Below, one piece after another: positions 42,350-54,010 of a stretch of 64,000 nt of DNA; positions within the stretch are counted from its first letter, which is position 1; every line of letters begins with the position of its first letter. A program made the position numbers and the translations under genes. The notes beneath the pieces were generated by a model that made no database searches, was not told where the DNA came from, and saw only the letters and a program-made list of their open reading frames with translations. The DNA comes from Elephas maximus indicus (Eukaryota > Chordata > Mammalia > Proboscidea > Elephantidae): NCBI RefSeq assembly GCF_024166365.1, contig NC_064841.1:28512001-28576000 (forward strand), read 5' to 3'.

Positions 42350-42775
42350 CATTCTTTCGTTAAATAAATATTTGTGTAGCACCTACCAGGAGCCAGGTAT
42401 TGTGATAAATCCTGACTCAATAAAATGGAGAACAAGAGACACCTGGTCTTTATGATGCTTATTGTGTAGTGGAAGTAGACCAAAAACAAATAAACAACAA
42501 AATTAAATCATTCTAGATACGAATGAGCCCAGTGAGAAGTAAAGAAGGGTCTTTTGGCAGAAGCAACATGGTGGACACAGGCCTTGAGGGGGGCGCTGAC
42601 AGGAGAGGCCATTTGGGGAGAGCAGCTGGAGGTGAAGTTGGAGAGCTAGCAGAACCAGATGCTGCAGGGACGTGTAGGCATGGGATGGCAAGGCCATGGG
42701 TTCCATTTGAAGAACAATGGGAGGCCCCTGAAGGATTTAAGCAGAGGCAAGACATGATCCATGGGTAGTTTATGA
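42350..42775 (-). mobile_element. L2 LINE 3' UTR, antisense
   Basis: TAAATAAATATTTGTGTAGC, ACCTACCAGGAGCCAGGTAT, TATTGTGTAGTGGAAGTAGA, and GGGAGGCCCCTGAAGGATTT with AAGCAGAGGCAAGACATGAT follow the reverse-complement order of L2. Frames at 42503-42791 are antisense shadows of this. Confidence 0.85.
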
Positions 42776-42830
42776 ATATCTCTATGTTCATGTCAGTTCA
42801 AAAATTCTATTTTTTCACTATCCCCTCCAA

Positions 42831-43182
42831 GTTGTTGCTGTTGTTAGCTGCCATAGAGTTGGCCGCGACTCATGGCGACCCCATGGGCAATGAAATGAAA
42901 CCCTGCCTGGTCCTGTGCCATTCCCATGGTTAGTTGCAGATTGAGCCCTTGTGATCCATAGGGGTTTCACTGGCATATTTTCTAAAGTAGATCACCAGGC
43001 TTTTCTTCCTAGTCTGTCTTAGTTTAGAAGCTCCACGGAAATCTGTTCAGCATCATAGCAACACGCAAGCCTCCACTGACAGATAGATAGTGGCTGTGCA
43101 CGAGGTGTATTGGCCAGGAGTTAAACCCAGCTCTTCCGCATGAAAGGCAGGAGTCTATCACTGAACCAACATTACCCCTGTA
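42831..43182 (-). mobile_element. Second-family SINE, near full length, tRNA-Gly-like head
   Basis: The left end GTTGTTAGCTGCCATAGAGT is the RTE-type tail. Then CCTGGTCCTGTGCCATTCCC, GTAGATCACCAGGCTTTTC, CATAGCAACACGCAAGCCTC, and TATTGGCCAGGAGTTAAACC, whose complement GGTTTAACTCCTGGCC is the B box of a tRNA-Gly-like head. CTATCACTGAACCAAC is the A-box end. The best reference copy in this window. Confidence 0.93.
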
Positions 43183-45473
43183 TGCCCTCCAAGTAGTTCC
43201 TTTAATGTAAGAGACATTTCTCCAACCTAAGGCATAATCCCTGGACTGGAAAATTCCCCTCTAGTTATTCTCTGACCTCTCCTCCCACCTGTCTACCATT
43301 GGCCTGAGATGTTTACCTCTTTGCCATTGTAACAAATCCTCATATCTGAAATTTCTTGGCATTTCCCTCCAAGTCCTAGGTCAAGGTGTATCTCTTGAAC
43401 CCTGCCAATGTTTGATTAATTAGGTTTTATTAACTCCCTTTCAATCCCTGTCAACCTAGAGTGTCACCTGACTAAAGCCTGTAACCTTAGAATTCAAAAC
43501 CACAATAATTCTTCTTCATGAAATCATTTATTTTTCCATGCAATTTGCATGAGAGCTGTTTGATAAGCTCCTTGTCAAGTAAGAGTGAATCCAACAAACA
43601 TTTGAATTGTGTCCTGTGTCTCCCACAAAGATAGAGTTGTTCTCTGCAAATTATGGCCTCCGTAGACAACCTAAACCCTTTAAGCTTAAGTGTTTTAGGA
43701 TATCCAGTGAGAACTCAGCAAACACCACATGGCGAGGAACTGTAACCACAATGTCTGCTTTTAAGCAATTTAACTCATGGGATCTGAACAAAGAACTGGT
43801 CTTTCAAGACTCCGTTTCTCACAGAAGTGCATGTAATTTCTTCCTAATGCTTTCATTTAGTTTGGCAATGTTTTGCAGCTTTTGCGTTTTACAGTACAAC
43901 ATGAGAAAAGAAGAAAAAGACCCTTTGGATTGCATATGGGTTGTGGGTGCCCAAAGCTGACCTTTCCAGCAGCTGGTGAACAGGTTTAAGATTTAGAATC
44001 TCATCTTCTTATACTCATTTGCCTGGAGACCTGTAAAAGTTAGTCTTGTAACTACCCTCCAAACACAGCCAATTGGTAAGTCAGTAAAAGCACGAGGATA
44101 TACCCTCACGAGGAGTATGTTCAGCCACTGCTCTACTGTCTTTTCTCAGTGGGAACGCAAGGCAGGAGCCCGAAAGAGAGGCCTGAACAGCTTACAGATG
44201 AACTGCATTTTTAAAGCTAAGTTGAAAGTTATGCTTAGCATTCAACTGAAACATGCAAGTCAGATAAAAGAACTATTTTCATCAGGTTTTCCCATAGTTT
44301 GAACAATCTGGGGTAATAGCATTGGATCGTTAGATCAGAAATGAGAGCAATTACAATGCGTAAGCCGTCTTCTAAGAATGGTTGTAGTTATTCAATAGAA
44401 ATTAAAAAATAAAAACCCTTTCCTTGCCTTTTATATTTAGTCTCTTCTTTTCTAAAATGTCCACTTTACCTTTTCCCATAGGATTATGTCTAAGTGGTGG
44501 TTATTTTTAAATTTCAGTCTCTTCAAAATTATCGGTTTTTTTTTTTTTTTTAGAATGCTAAGTCCTCCTGGCAAAGCCTTACAATCTGTTTTCCTTGAAC
44601 CTGTAAGAACCTTGTTTTAACTATGTGATATGGGGTAAACCAAACATTTGTGTAGTGTCTGTCTGCCTAGGAGATAAAGCTGTTCTTGCAATTAAAGTTC
44701 TGGAAGACATCAATAACCTCCTTTCACATTAGGCATTTCAGGACAGTTGCCTAAAAAAAAAAGAAAAGACAGTTATACAAACTTTTTAGATGTATGGAGA
44801 ATGTCAGTTCCTTGCAGTAAGATAATGAGGATAGTCTTGGACAAATAAGTGTCTTGAAGTAATGATTGCTACAGGAATAAACAAGTTGATTATTTTTATT
44901 CTTTAGCAGTATGATACAATAAAAATAAATTTATTTTTGACTAAGCTTTTAAAATAGAAAGTACTGTTTTATCCAATGCAGCAATTTCTTTTGATTTTTT
45001 TTTTTTTGATGTATTGCTGTCGAATTTTTTCTAAAAGGATAAAAACTGCTAATTCCAGTAAGTGAGTTAGTAAGGCCTGTTAATTTATAATAATGTTCTT
45101 AGTTTTTGCCAAAGGTTATGAAAATGACCAGGCCTAATTCCGGATTTTAGTAGACTTTTCCCAAATGTCACAAACCCAAATGGCTAAGATTCAATTTTAA
45201 AAGCTCCCATACACCCCTGAGCTTTGTTCAAAACTTTTTTGCAAAGTTAAGCCAGTTCTGTCGTCAAAGCCACAATGACCCGTATTGACGGCTGAAATAA
45301 TTCACTTGAAGAGCGAATGATATATTTTGTGAAAATCTCTTCATTTAAAGAACACAGTGATTATAAAAAGTGGGTTATCTATTGTTTGGTGAGTTCTAGT
45401 TGTCTGTTATTTTAGGAATGAGTCTCAGTTTCTTCACTTTGTGAATGAGACTTTCTGTGTGTATGAGTGGGGT
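43183..45473. other. SINE-free interval, no gene recognised
   Basis: 2.3 kb without an AfroSINE or recognisable LINE. Frame 43607-43960 (117 codons) is the longest non-repeat frame, but I recognise no domain, and its start is not favoured. Poly-T at 44536-44552 and 44995-45008. 44860-45400 is AT-rich with an ordinary-looking, non-repetitive texture that could be conserved non-coding DNA. Confidence 0.5.
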
Positions 45474-45635
45474 GGAAACTCTGGTGGCATAGTGGCTAAG
45501 CGCTACAGCTGCTAACCAAAGGGTTGGCAGTTTGAATCTGCCAGGCGCTCCTTGGAAACTCTATAGGGCAGTTCTACTCTGTCCTATAGGGTAGCTATGA
45601 GTTGGAATCGACTCGACGGCACTGGGTTTTTGTAG
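45474..45635 (+). mobile_element. AfroSINE, sense
   Basis: GAAACTCTGGTGGCATAGTG, GGTTGGCAGTTTGAATCTGC, AGGGCAGTTCTACTCTGTCC, GAATCGACTCGACGGCACTG. Possible flanks GAGTGGGGT and GAATGGGGT match at eight of nine. Confidence 0.95.
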
Positions 45636-45664
45636 AATGGGGTAGCAGAATAGTAAATGGTCAG

Positions 45665-46047
45665 TGCTGTGGATTAGATTGTGTTCCCTCAAAATATGTA
45701 TTAGAATCCTAATCCCTATACCTGTGGATTTAATCCTGTGTGGAAATAGACTTTTCTTTGTTATGCTGATTAGACCATACCAGAGTAGGGTAGTTCTAAA
45801 TTTAATCACTTCTGAGTTCTATAAAGAGCAGATTAGACACACAGTGTGGGTGGAGGTAGGGGTAGGGGAGGCAGATGCCATCCCAGGAACCAAGGAGCAC
45901 CCAGGACTACCTACAAGGAAGGAATTGGCAGGGCTGAGACCCTGACTTGGACTTTTAGCCTCCAGAACTGTGAGGAAATAAATTTCTGTTCTTCAAAGCC
46001 ACCCACTTGTGGTATTTCTGTTATAGCAGCACTAGGAAACTGAGACA
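45665..46047 (+). mobile_element. ERVL/MaLR-type solo LTR, sense
   Basis: TGCTGTGGATTAGATTGTGT opens and GCACTAGGAAACTGAGACA closes (TG...CA). Interior: ACCTGTGGATTTAATCCTG, AAGAGCAGATTAGACAC, CCAGAACTGTGAGGAAATAA (AATAAA signal) and CCACCCACTTGTGGTATTTC. Flanks GTCAG (45660-45664) and GTCAA (46048-46052) match four of five. No internal region. Confidence 0.93.
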
Positions 46048-46984
46048 GTCAAACCTAAGTAGTTGTTTTATTTCAAATGAAAAAAGCACGTTACAACTCA
46101 AAAAACAGTCAAACCTAGAAAAGCCAAACTTCTGTTCCCTTTATTGAAATGCCCAGGAAGTTGACTTGGCTGCTATTTGTAAGCATAACATAACACAAAT
46201 CTAAAATAATCAATATGGGCTCTCTTGAAACTCGATTCTCTTCTGGGTAATTTCCTGGGGTGCCCCTTAATTAAAGGCTTTTCTTTCTTTCTTCCTTCCC
46301 TCCTGTCCTGTTCCTCCTTGATGTCCACTGGACAGAATCGGAGAAGACACCACAATGTATGCAGCTCTTTTCTGCTGACCTGCAGCCTGCTCACAAAGTG
46401 GAAATTAGGTCTTCAAAGGGACGCTGTCAGCATTTTAGCAAAATACGTGGTAGATGTGTTTAACAAAAGTGATACATGACCCCAAATCTATCGCAATCTG
46501 AGAGATTTAGATCTAATTTCCGAACTGAGTAAATCGAAGGCTCCCTCCCACCCTCACCAAAGGGTTTTATTGGGAGTGGGCCAGAAAGGCACGTTGTTGT
46601 TGCTGCTGGGGCTCGGTGTCAGGGAAGCATGAACTAAGTGGCTTTTTGAGCTCCTTTGTTGATAGCAGCCTATGGTTTTGAGACCTGAAAGTCCTGGAAT
46701 TCCTCAGAAGCAACCACAAGAATTTCCACATTTTTCAGAGTGCCTCAGGACAGTTGAAAGTGACCAGTACGCCAATCCATAAGCAGGCTAGGGCTACAAA
46801 AGAAGAAGACGAAGAAGAAGACGGGAGGAAGGAGGAAAAGAGGAATAAAAAACAATGACAACAGACTTTTATTTAATATTTAAAGGCCAAAAGTACAGTA
46901 TACTTACCTCCAAGCAGTTTCTCCCCTTATGTTTTATGTGTGTGTGTGTGAGGGAGAGAGAGAATGGATACAGTTGTCTTTGAC
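46048..46984. other. No gene; simple purine tract
   Basis: Unassigned. A GAA/GGA-rich tract lies at about 46797-46845, and TG/GA dinucleotide runs at about 46935-46963. Frames 46173-46479 oppose each other and lack domains. Confidence 0.45.
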
Positions 46985-47425
46985 CTGAGATCTTCATTTC
47001 ATTTACTTCACCCCACCATCTTCAGATTAGTTCTCCTTCTCTCCCAAACACTTCTCCTACTTGCTAACCCCCTATAAACATCCCTCCCCCCTGCAGTCCA
47101 CCAAGATCCCATGCTTATCCTGCTAGTTCTCAGAAGACTTCACTGACCACCCTAGCCCAGTGTAGTTTGCCTTCCTTGGTCTCCCACTTCCTCTTTCAAC
47201 TACTCATTTGGCCCATATCAGTGACTGCCTGGTAGGGTCCCTTATCTTTTCCCAATAAATGTCTTATCTGTCCAGTTAGACTCAGAGCTCTTAAGAGCAA
47301 GGAATGCTATCTTTTTCTTTTTTTCCATTGTATCCCACCTAAGAACTTAGACACAGTGCTTTGTAACTAGTAGTAGGTGGTCAACAAACATTTGTGGGTT
47401 GATTGACTGATTGATTAAATAGTTG
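46985..47425 (+). mobile_element. L2 LINE 3' end, sense
   Basis: CTCTTTCAACTACTCATTTG, GACTCAGAGCTCTTAAGAGC, AAGGAATGCTATC, GTATCCCACCTAAGAACTTA, GTAGTAGGTGGTCAACAAAC and a GATTGATT terminus follow L2 3' order. The left limit is approximate. Confidence 0.7.
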
Positions 47426-47944
47426 AGAATATAGTATTTTTAGAGACCACCTTGTCGGTTCAAGCCCAAGGCTTGACGATCTTCATAAGTAGGAAATTTT
47501 TCTTTATGGAGAAATGAACTTCCTCAAGGATCAAAATTATGTGACTTTAGGTTGAGGATAATCTACTTTTGTGCTTACAGTAAGGCCTTAAATTTAATAG
47601 GCAAAATATCTACCCTAGCTGTAGTACTCATTACAGGTTATATATTTTATCAAAAGAATTTTTGAGATTTGTGTTGAACCGAGTAGAAGGAAAGAAAGGA
47701 ATCGGTTGCTGGAGAAGGATTATTTGTGGTCTCACATCCTCTCTCCATTTATCCAAAATTCCTTCTTCAAATTTCTCCCCAGAAGCGCCATTTTTCACAG
47801 TAGCCGAAGATCTCCTTACAAGTAATTTCCCTTCCTGCTGTATTTTTGTTCCAATGAGACTGTTCAGCTTAGATTAGAAATCAGGGTTATTTTTTTGTAT
47901 CCTGGACAGGCCTGAAAATAGAGTTTGTCACAACAAGCAGTAAT
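47426..47944. other. Unique sequence, no gene recognised
   Basis: Part of the SINE-poor interval. Frame 47662-47877 has no domain. Confidence 0.4.
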
Positions 47945-48095
47945 TACAGAGCACTTAATATTTGTAAAACGTTTTCTGATGTTTTACCAGCTTGCCTGTG
48001 AACAGTATTGTTTGCTGTTTTTATCTTCTGAATTTCCAGATGGAGAAAGAGGCAGAGAGGTTAAACGGTTAGCCTGAAATTTAATACTACGTTAC
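47945..48095 (-). mobile_element. MIR, antisense
   Basis: ATTACAGAGCACTTAATATT, then TTTCCAGATGGAGAAAGAGG and CAGAGAGGTTAAACGGTTAG follow the reverse complement of MIR. Diverged. Confidence 0.7.
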
Positions 48096-49272
48096 CGGTA
48101 GCATTATAGTATTAGTGCTGCTTGGGTCCTGAGTGAAAAATGTTATCCATATTTCCTTTCTAATTTCGAAGGAAAATACAATCCTAGAGCTACTATTAAA
48201 AAAAAAAAAAAAATAGGATAGGAGAAGTATTTAGTTCACGGTTGTTATTTGTTAAGAGATTAGACTACTTTAACGAAATAAGACTGATAGAAGAAGTTGT
48301 AAGTTATTTAGTGAAGGAAGGAATGTATTTTGTGGCATAGAGGAGAATATAAAGCCACATAGGTCTCTTTCACCACCGTAGCCAAATAGCTGAAACCACA
48401 ACCTAAAAGCTAATAATAAAAGTCTTCCTCACCTGACAGTTTTTAGGCAATATGTTCACCATTTTATTTGAGATAATTTTACACATTGAGAGAACCTAAA
48501 ATGGGAGGGGCAGGGAGTCAGACCGATGGTGCGGGGTGGAGGGTGTTGGTGAAGGTGGTCTACTCTCACCTGATCTCAACTTCTACAGACCAACACCAGG
48601 ACCCCATCCTATTGCTTTGTCACTCATGAACTCAGTGAGTGGCCTCGAGTGACCTGGAGCCTTGGATTTCTTTTCTTCTCTAGATGTTGTTTGTTTTAGA
48701 TCCATAGATGAGCTAGGTCATCTAGATCCTTCTTTGGACATAACCAGTGAAAGCCATCTAGGGATGCTGTCTTGCTCTGAGAAGGCTTCTTGTGTTGTGA
48801 TTGGTTTCCCTCTTGGGAGATGGACTGCAACTGGCGTGCAGATGATAATAAAATTGATCCATACCTAAGTTAATAGCTACCTCTGCTCATATAAAGTATA
48901 CCCAGTTTTCAGTTTGTTGCTCATACAGCATGAAGCTCACTTGCAGGTGGAGCAGAGTTATAAGTCTGCAACTTAAGCACCGTTGATGAAGTATTGTGTC
49001 TATTCTCTCTTAATATTTAATTTCTTGGCCCACAAGCCAAACAGAGCCAAGGAATCCCATTAGCTTCAATTCAACTAGTCAAGAATCCACCCTATCAGGC
49101 TTTAAGGGAATCTTCTCTTTTGGGGGGCTCTGGAAAAGCTAGATGGATAGTTTCTCTTACCCTTCCTTTACTTCTCTACATATCAAGTAATTTTTTAGAA
49201 GGAAGAGAGATTTGTAAACTATTTAAGTCTCTACAGCTCTGATATATTTGGCCTCATTTTTGAAACTGTTCA
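48096..49272. other. Unique sequence, no gene recognised
   Basis: SINE-free. Poly-A at 48199-48213. Frame 48662-48868 has no domain. Nothing else stands out. Confidence 0.45.
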
Positions 49273-49279
49273 TCAAGTA

Positions 49280-49460
49280 AAAACAAAACAAAAAAAAACA
49301 AACCCATTGCCATCAAGTCAATTCTGACTCATAGTGACCCTAAAGGACAGAGTAGAACTGCCCCATAGGGTTTCTAAGGAGCACCCAGTGGATTTGAACT
49401 CCTGACATTTTAGTTAGCAGCTGTAGCTCTTAACCACTATACCACCAGGGTTTCCACTTG
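49280..49460 (-). mobile_element. AfroSINE, antisense, 7-bp TSD
   Basis: ACAAACCCATTGCCATCAAG, GGACAGAGTAGAACTGCCCC, GGAGCACCCAGTGGATTTGA, TTTTAGTTAGCAGC, ending CACCAGGGTTTCC. TCAAGTA at 49273-49279 and 49461-49467. One of only two intact AfroSINEs between 43.2 and 52.6 kb. Confidence 0.95.
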
Positions 49461-49467
49461 TCAAGTA

Positions 49468-50265
49468 GGTATTGGTAACCGTGATAAATTTGGGGAGAGA
49501 GGGATGTAAATAAAATCAACCAAACCACAATGTTATCCGAAAGTGACTTCCAGGGAAGAGATAAATGCTCTTATTTGAGCTGGCCAGTCTCCTTTATTCT
49601 GAGAGAAAATAATTCTTGGCTGTCGTAGTTAAGTAAGTTCACAAAAACCTTTAGAATTTATGTAGAAGAAAAAGTAAAAGGAGTTGTCTTCAGCCCTTCT
49701 GACAATACATTTATTTATGTCTGTATAAAGCCAAGTCTTTAGAAATATGAACTTTGGTCCCTGTTCATTCATCAATTAAGGTTAAAAAAACTTTATAATG
49801 TTAATATTGACTTATTTTTGATGAACTATAATTATTCTTTTTTCCCATTATCTCATCATTAAAGGGCTATTGTATTAGAGAGGCTTTTCTGCCCCAGGAG
49901 ATTCAAATGAAAAAATCATTTTGGAAGTGACACCGCAAAGCGATGTTGCTATGATAATCCCAGGGGAGTGTAACCACAGCACGCATTTCTCCTTCATTCC
50001 ATGGCTGGCATGTTTATTATCTATTTATGTCACTCTGTCCATCTTTGGAAAAACTTTGACATTAAAGATGTTTTACTTTTTTCAAAGTATGTCTTTGGAC
50101 TGTCAGGAAGGAACTTGAGAATTCATGCTGGGCGTTGAGTATGTGTATGCTAATAAAAACCAGCATTTTCAGCTCCTTATATCAGTGTTTTTTAACACTC
50201 TTTTACAGAGAGCCCTGAGGACAAGGATTAGTTTGTAGGGCTTCTGTATTAGTAGCAAAAATAAT
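49468..50265. other. Unique AT-rich sequence, candidate conserved non-coding
   Basis: No repeat family recognised. 49800-50170 contains CTTCATTCCATGGCTGGC (a TEAD-like CATTCCA) and AT-rich homeobox-like cores (ATTATT, TTAATT). Such short motifs are common by chance. Frame 49921-50118 lacks a domain. Confidence 0.35.
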
Positions 50266-50535
50266 AATAGGTGACATTTATTAGGTGCTGTCTATTTTTT
50301 TTTTTTTAGTCTATGGGAGAGGCAGTAAGATAAACACTTTACATGTAAAAGAACCCTATAATAACACTAATACAGAGCCTATAATAGTACTAGGGTATTA
50401 TTATCCCAATTGAGCAGACAAATGAGATTGAAGCTTAGGATGGTTAAGGGAATTGCTCGTGGCCAGACCGCTGGTAGGAAATAGAACCAGAATGGGAGCC
50501 AGCACTGGGCAGTCTTATCCGGAGCCAGGTCCTGA
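50266..50535 (-). mobile_element. MIR, antisense
   Basis: AATAATAATAGGTGACATTT, ATTAGGTGCTGTC, AACACTTTACATG, CCCAATTGAGCAGACAAATG and GGGAGCCAGCACTGGGCAGT follow reverse-complement MIR order. A poly-T run at 50295-50307 expands it. Confidence 0.82.
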
Positions 50536-51110
50536 CCCTTCTGCTAGTTACGTGTAGCTGCTGTTTGTGAGTCAGCATCTGGGGGAGTAGGAGAGTGTCT
50601 TCCCGTAACTAACAGGCTACGATCCACTCTTTGTGAGGCATTTGCTGTATGCAGAACGTTGGACGGGAGTGCCGGTGAATATACTCAAAACTCATAAACT
50701 AAAAAAAAAAATTTCCACAAAATAATGAGTGAAACTTAATTAATGATGAAGAATATATGTAGGTTAGTAGGCTGAAAGGATCAAGAGAGAAGAACAGAGG
50801 GACCTTATTTTGGTGGAGAAAAATTGTTATTTCTCAAAGCCATGAAATTGCTGTTTAGGGAAGAAGTGTTGGTCTGCCAGTCTCTAGGAACAGTAGTTAG
50901 GGGATATAATGATTTCTCCTTGCTTTTTCCCTACATTAGAATGATTAATGTAAGTAATAATACAATAATCTTGAGGAAGTTGAGATTTGAGAAATGAGTT
51001 TAGTAGAGCAAATTACATTGAGGATCAATGTACATGCATACATTGGCTATATATTTCAAATATACATGTTCATACATACATATATACCCAAGGTATATAT
51101 GTACATATAT
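50536..51110. other. No gene; (TA)-rich end
   Basis: Unassigned sequence. An alternating TATATA/ACATAC segment at about 51040-51112 borders an old L1. Confidence 0.45.
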
Positions 51111-52345
51111 ATTTGAAAAGATGAATCTTGACTGCTATTTCATACAATACCAAAAAAAATTCTAGAAGACTTGTAGAACTAAATGTGAAAGGAAAAACAA
51201 TAACGCTTCTAGAATGTAATATAGGAGAATATTTTTGTTACTCTGGTGTAGACAAAGATTCCTTAAACAAGGCACACATAAAAAAAACTAACAATAAAAG
51301 AAAACATTGACAAATGGAACTTCAGTAAAATGAAGAGCTTCTGTCATCAAAAGACACCACTAAGAAAATAAAAATTTAAGTACTCACAAAAGACTTGTAG
51401 CCAGAGTATTTAAAGAACTCCTATAAACCAATAAAAAAGATACACGGTATAGTAGAAAAATGTCCAAAGACTTGAACATAGATGTCACAAAAGAAGATAC
51501 CCAAATAACAATAGATATCATTAGTTATCAGGGAAATGCAAAAGTGATTACACTAACTCTCTCACCAGAGTGGTTAAAATAAGTACTGACAATACCAAGT
51601 GTTACAAAAGATGTAGAAAAACGCACACTGCTGGTGGAAATGTAAGTTGGTACAAACACTTTAGACAAAAATTTGGCAGTACAGGTAGCCCCCAACTTAC
51701 GATGTATTTGAGTTACAACAAAGCACACTTAACGACCATCTATTTTTTTTGTACATCTTATTTTTTTTTTATTGTTAGTAATATGGACTACATACCATAT
51801 TGTAGTGCATAATTTGTTGATGTTATCATTCTCAGATGTTCACTCGCAGATGTTCGTTGTTATGATTTATAAAGATACTGATAATAAAAATCATTAATAA
51901 TGAAAATAAAACAAAAAAATGAGGTATTCGACTTACGTCAGAATTGACTTGTCGTTGTTGTTTGGAACCCCATCATAAGTTGGGGACTATCTGTATCTCC
52001 TGGAGTTGAGCATATATGTATTCTATGTGAAATAATTTCACTCCTAAACATATATCTAATAGAAATGCATCCATACGTTTATAAAAGACATGTTCATAGC
52101 AGCATTATTCATAATAGCCATAAACTGGAAACAACCCAATTATCCATCAACAGGAAAATGATATACTATGGATCAATAAAAAGGAATGTACTACAGATAC
52201 ATACAGCAAAATGGATGAATCTCATAAATGCAACCTTGAATGAGAGAAGCCAGACACAAAAGAATACAGATTATAAGATTTTATTTATATGAAGTTCAAA
52301 GACAGGCAAATTTATGGATGATAATGGCATCAGGGTAATGAATAC
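51111..52345 (+). mobile_element. Old placental L1, ORF2 3' region, interrupted by a MITE
   Basis: Sense sequence: ACTAAATGTGAAAGGAAAAA, GACAAATGGAACTTCAGTAA, AGAGCTTCTGTCATCAAAAG, TGCTGGTGGAAATGTAAG, CATGTTCATAGCAGCATTAT, TGAGAGAAGCCAGACACAAA. These follow ORF2 C-terminal order. A TA-flanked MITE breaks it at 51682-51993. It is heavily mutated and older than the L1 at 27.1 kb by appearance. Confidence 0.9.
51682..51993. mobile_element. Tc1/mariner-type MITE in old L1, TA target
   Basis: Ends CAGGTAGCCCCCAACTTACG and CATAAGTTGGGGACTATCTG are inverted repeats (with C/T differences). TA flanks at 51680-51681 and 51994-51995. The AT-rich interior has no transposase. L1 reading (GGCAGT / TCTCCTGGAG) resumes across the junction. 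Confidence 0.93.
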
Positions 52346-52670
52346 ACAGCATAGTATCAACTACTCTGACTGATACACTACCAAAAATGCTAACTTCTCT
52401 CTGAAGATTTACCTGATACTCTTCGTCTGCAGTTACAAGGGATATTGTTTGTGTTTCCCTTTAGCATTTATGTCATTCTGCCTTGCTGTGTAATTAGCTT
52501 TTTTCATGTCTATTTCCTTCTTCTCTCTATCACTAACTCCCATGCCGTTGCATGCATATATGCTCACACACCACCCCATTTCCATAAAGATACTCACATA
52601 GAGATAACGAGGACAGGGTTGAGATTATTTATTGATACTCCCAATAATTTTTTTAAAATAATCTTACTAG

Positions 52671-52757
52671 GAGCCCTGGTGGTGCAGTAGTTAAGAGTTC
52701 CACTGCTAACCAAAGGTTGACACTTGGAATCCAGCAGCTGCTCAAAAACCCCATATA
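52671..52757 (+). mobile_element. AfroSINE head only, sense
   Basis: GGAGCCCTGGTGGTGCAGTA, AGAGTTCCACTGCTAACCAA, AGGTTGACACTTGGAATCC, CAGCAGCTGCTC, then it stops before the body. A 3'-deleted copy preserving the tRNA-like part. Confidence 0.93.
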
Positions 52758-52825
52758 ATGAATACATAAAGAAATAGAATATTTCAATATCCCAAACATT
52801 ACTCTTCCAAAGCTAACAAACACCC

Positions 52826-53487
52826 TGTCATGGATTGAGTTGTGTCCTCCCAAAATATGTGTCAACTTGCTTAGGCGACGATTCCCAGCATTGCGTGCTT
52901 GTCCTCCATTTTGTGATTGTGATTTTCTTATGTGTTGTAAATCATAATCTCTGCCTGTGGTTAATGAGGCAAGATTAGATTAGATTATGATTACTGAGGT
53001 CACATCCCTGATTAAATGTAAAGGGAGTTTCCCTGGGGTGTGGCCTGCACAGCCTTTTATCTTACAAGAGATGAAAAGAAGGGAAGGGAGCAAAGAATGG
53101 GAGACTTCATGCCACCAAGAAAGCAGCACCAGGAGCAGAGTGTGTCCTTTGAAGCCAGGGTACCTGCGTGGAGAAGCTCCTGGTCCAAGGGAAGATTGAC
53201 TATAACGACCTTCCTCCTGAGACTAGGAGACATCATACCACCAATAAGGCAGCAGCAGGAGCAAAGGGGGATTTGGATCTGGAGTTCCTGTGCGGAGAAG
53301 CTCCTTCACCGGGGAAAATTGATGACAACACCTTCCTCCAGAGCCGACAAAGAGAGAAAGCCTTCCCCTGTAGCTGATGCCTTGAATTTGGACTTGTAGT
53401 CTACTAGACTGTGAGAAAATAAATTTCTCTTTTTAAAGTCATCCACTTGTGCTATTTCTGTTATAGCAGCACTAGATAACTAAGACA
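52826..53487 (+). mobile_element. ERVL/MaLR-type solo LTR with exact 5-bp TSD and internal duplication
   Basis: TGTCATGGATTGAGTTGTGT opens and CACTAGATAACTAAGACA closes. CACCC lies at 52821-52825 and 53488-53492. Inside, 53101-53226 and 53227-about 53350 are tandem imperfect copies (GAGACTTCATGCCACCAAG / GAGACATCATACCACCAAT). AGAAAATAAATTTCTC near 53415 holds the AATAAA signal. 662 bp, longer than the 519-bp copy at 54402, mainly because of the duplication. Confidence 0.96.
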
Positions 53488-53492
53488 CACCC

Positions 53493-53879
53493 CAAAATCA
53501 TAAATTGTCATGTCCATGCCACAGAAGCAGGGTGGATCTCTACCCAAAATTTGGTTCAGATGTCCAGACTAATGATACACACCAAGAGGATATAAGGAGT
53601 TTTATGACTCACACAATGAGGCTTTCTGAGAAGAGCAGGCAGGCCTCCCAAGCAGGTCTTAAAATGGCTTGGGAGAACAATTAAAGGAGACTAACCTGGG
53701 GTTTTTATGGTAGTTACGGGGTGGGGGCAGGGTGCAGGAAGGGACTTGTATGGTTTCAATCTCCAGCCAGTATCAAAGAAGCTTTCTTATCAGCTTGTGA
53801 AGGTATAAGGCAGAAGGGAAACGGGAGGGAAGAGGCCCAGAAGATGTCAGCAGTCAAACATCAAAATATGTAGTCAGGC
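53493..53879. other. Unassigned, possibly an old LTR
   Basis: Purine-rich segments and GGAGTTTTATGACTCACACA suggest an old interspersed repeat, but I cannot name it and see no duplication or ends. Confidence 0.3.
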
Positions 53880-54010
53880 TTTTTTTTTTTTTTTATTGTG
53901 GTGAAATATATATAAGATGAAAGTTTGCCATCTTAACCATTTTTTAGTGTACAATCCAGTGACATTAATTGCACTCACTATATTGTATTACCATCACAGC
54001 TAGGAGTCAG
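53880..54010 (-). mobile_element. L1M 3' UTR end, antisense
   Basis: Poly-T (53881-53895), TTGTGGTGAAATATATATAA, CCATCTTAACCATTTTTTAG and GTGTACAATCCAGTGACATT are the reverse complement of an old L1 3' terminus. Confidence 0.8.

Noticed and set aside
42503..42791. Opposed 67 to 92 codon frames as small proteins
   Set aside because: They lie in antisense L2 3' UTR sequence.
43607..43960. 117-codon open frame in a non-repeat region as a host gene
   Set aside because: No recognisable domain, no exon context, and a frame of this length is expected by chance in 64 kb.
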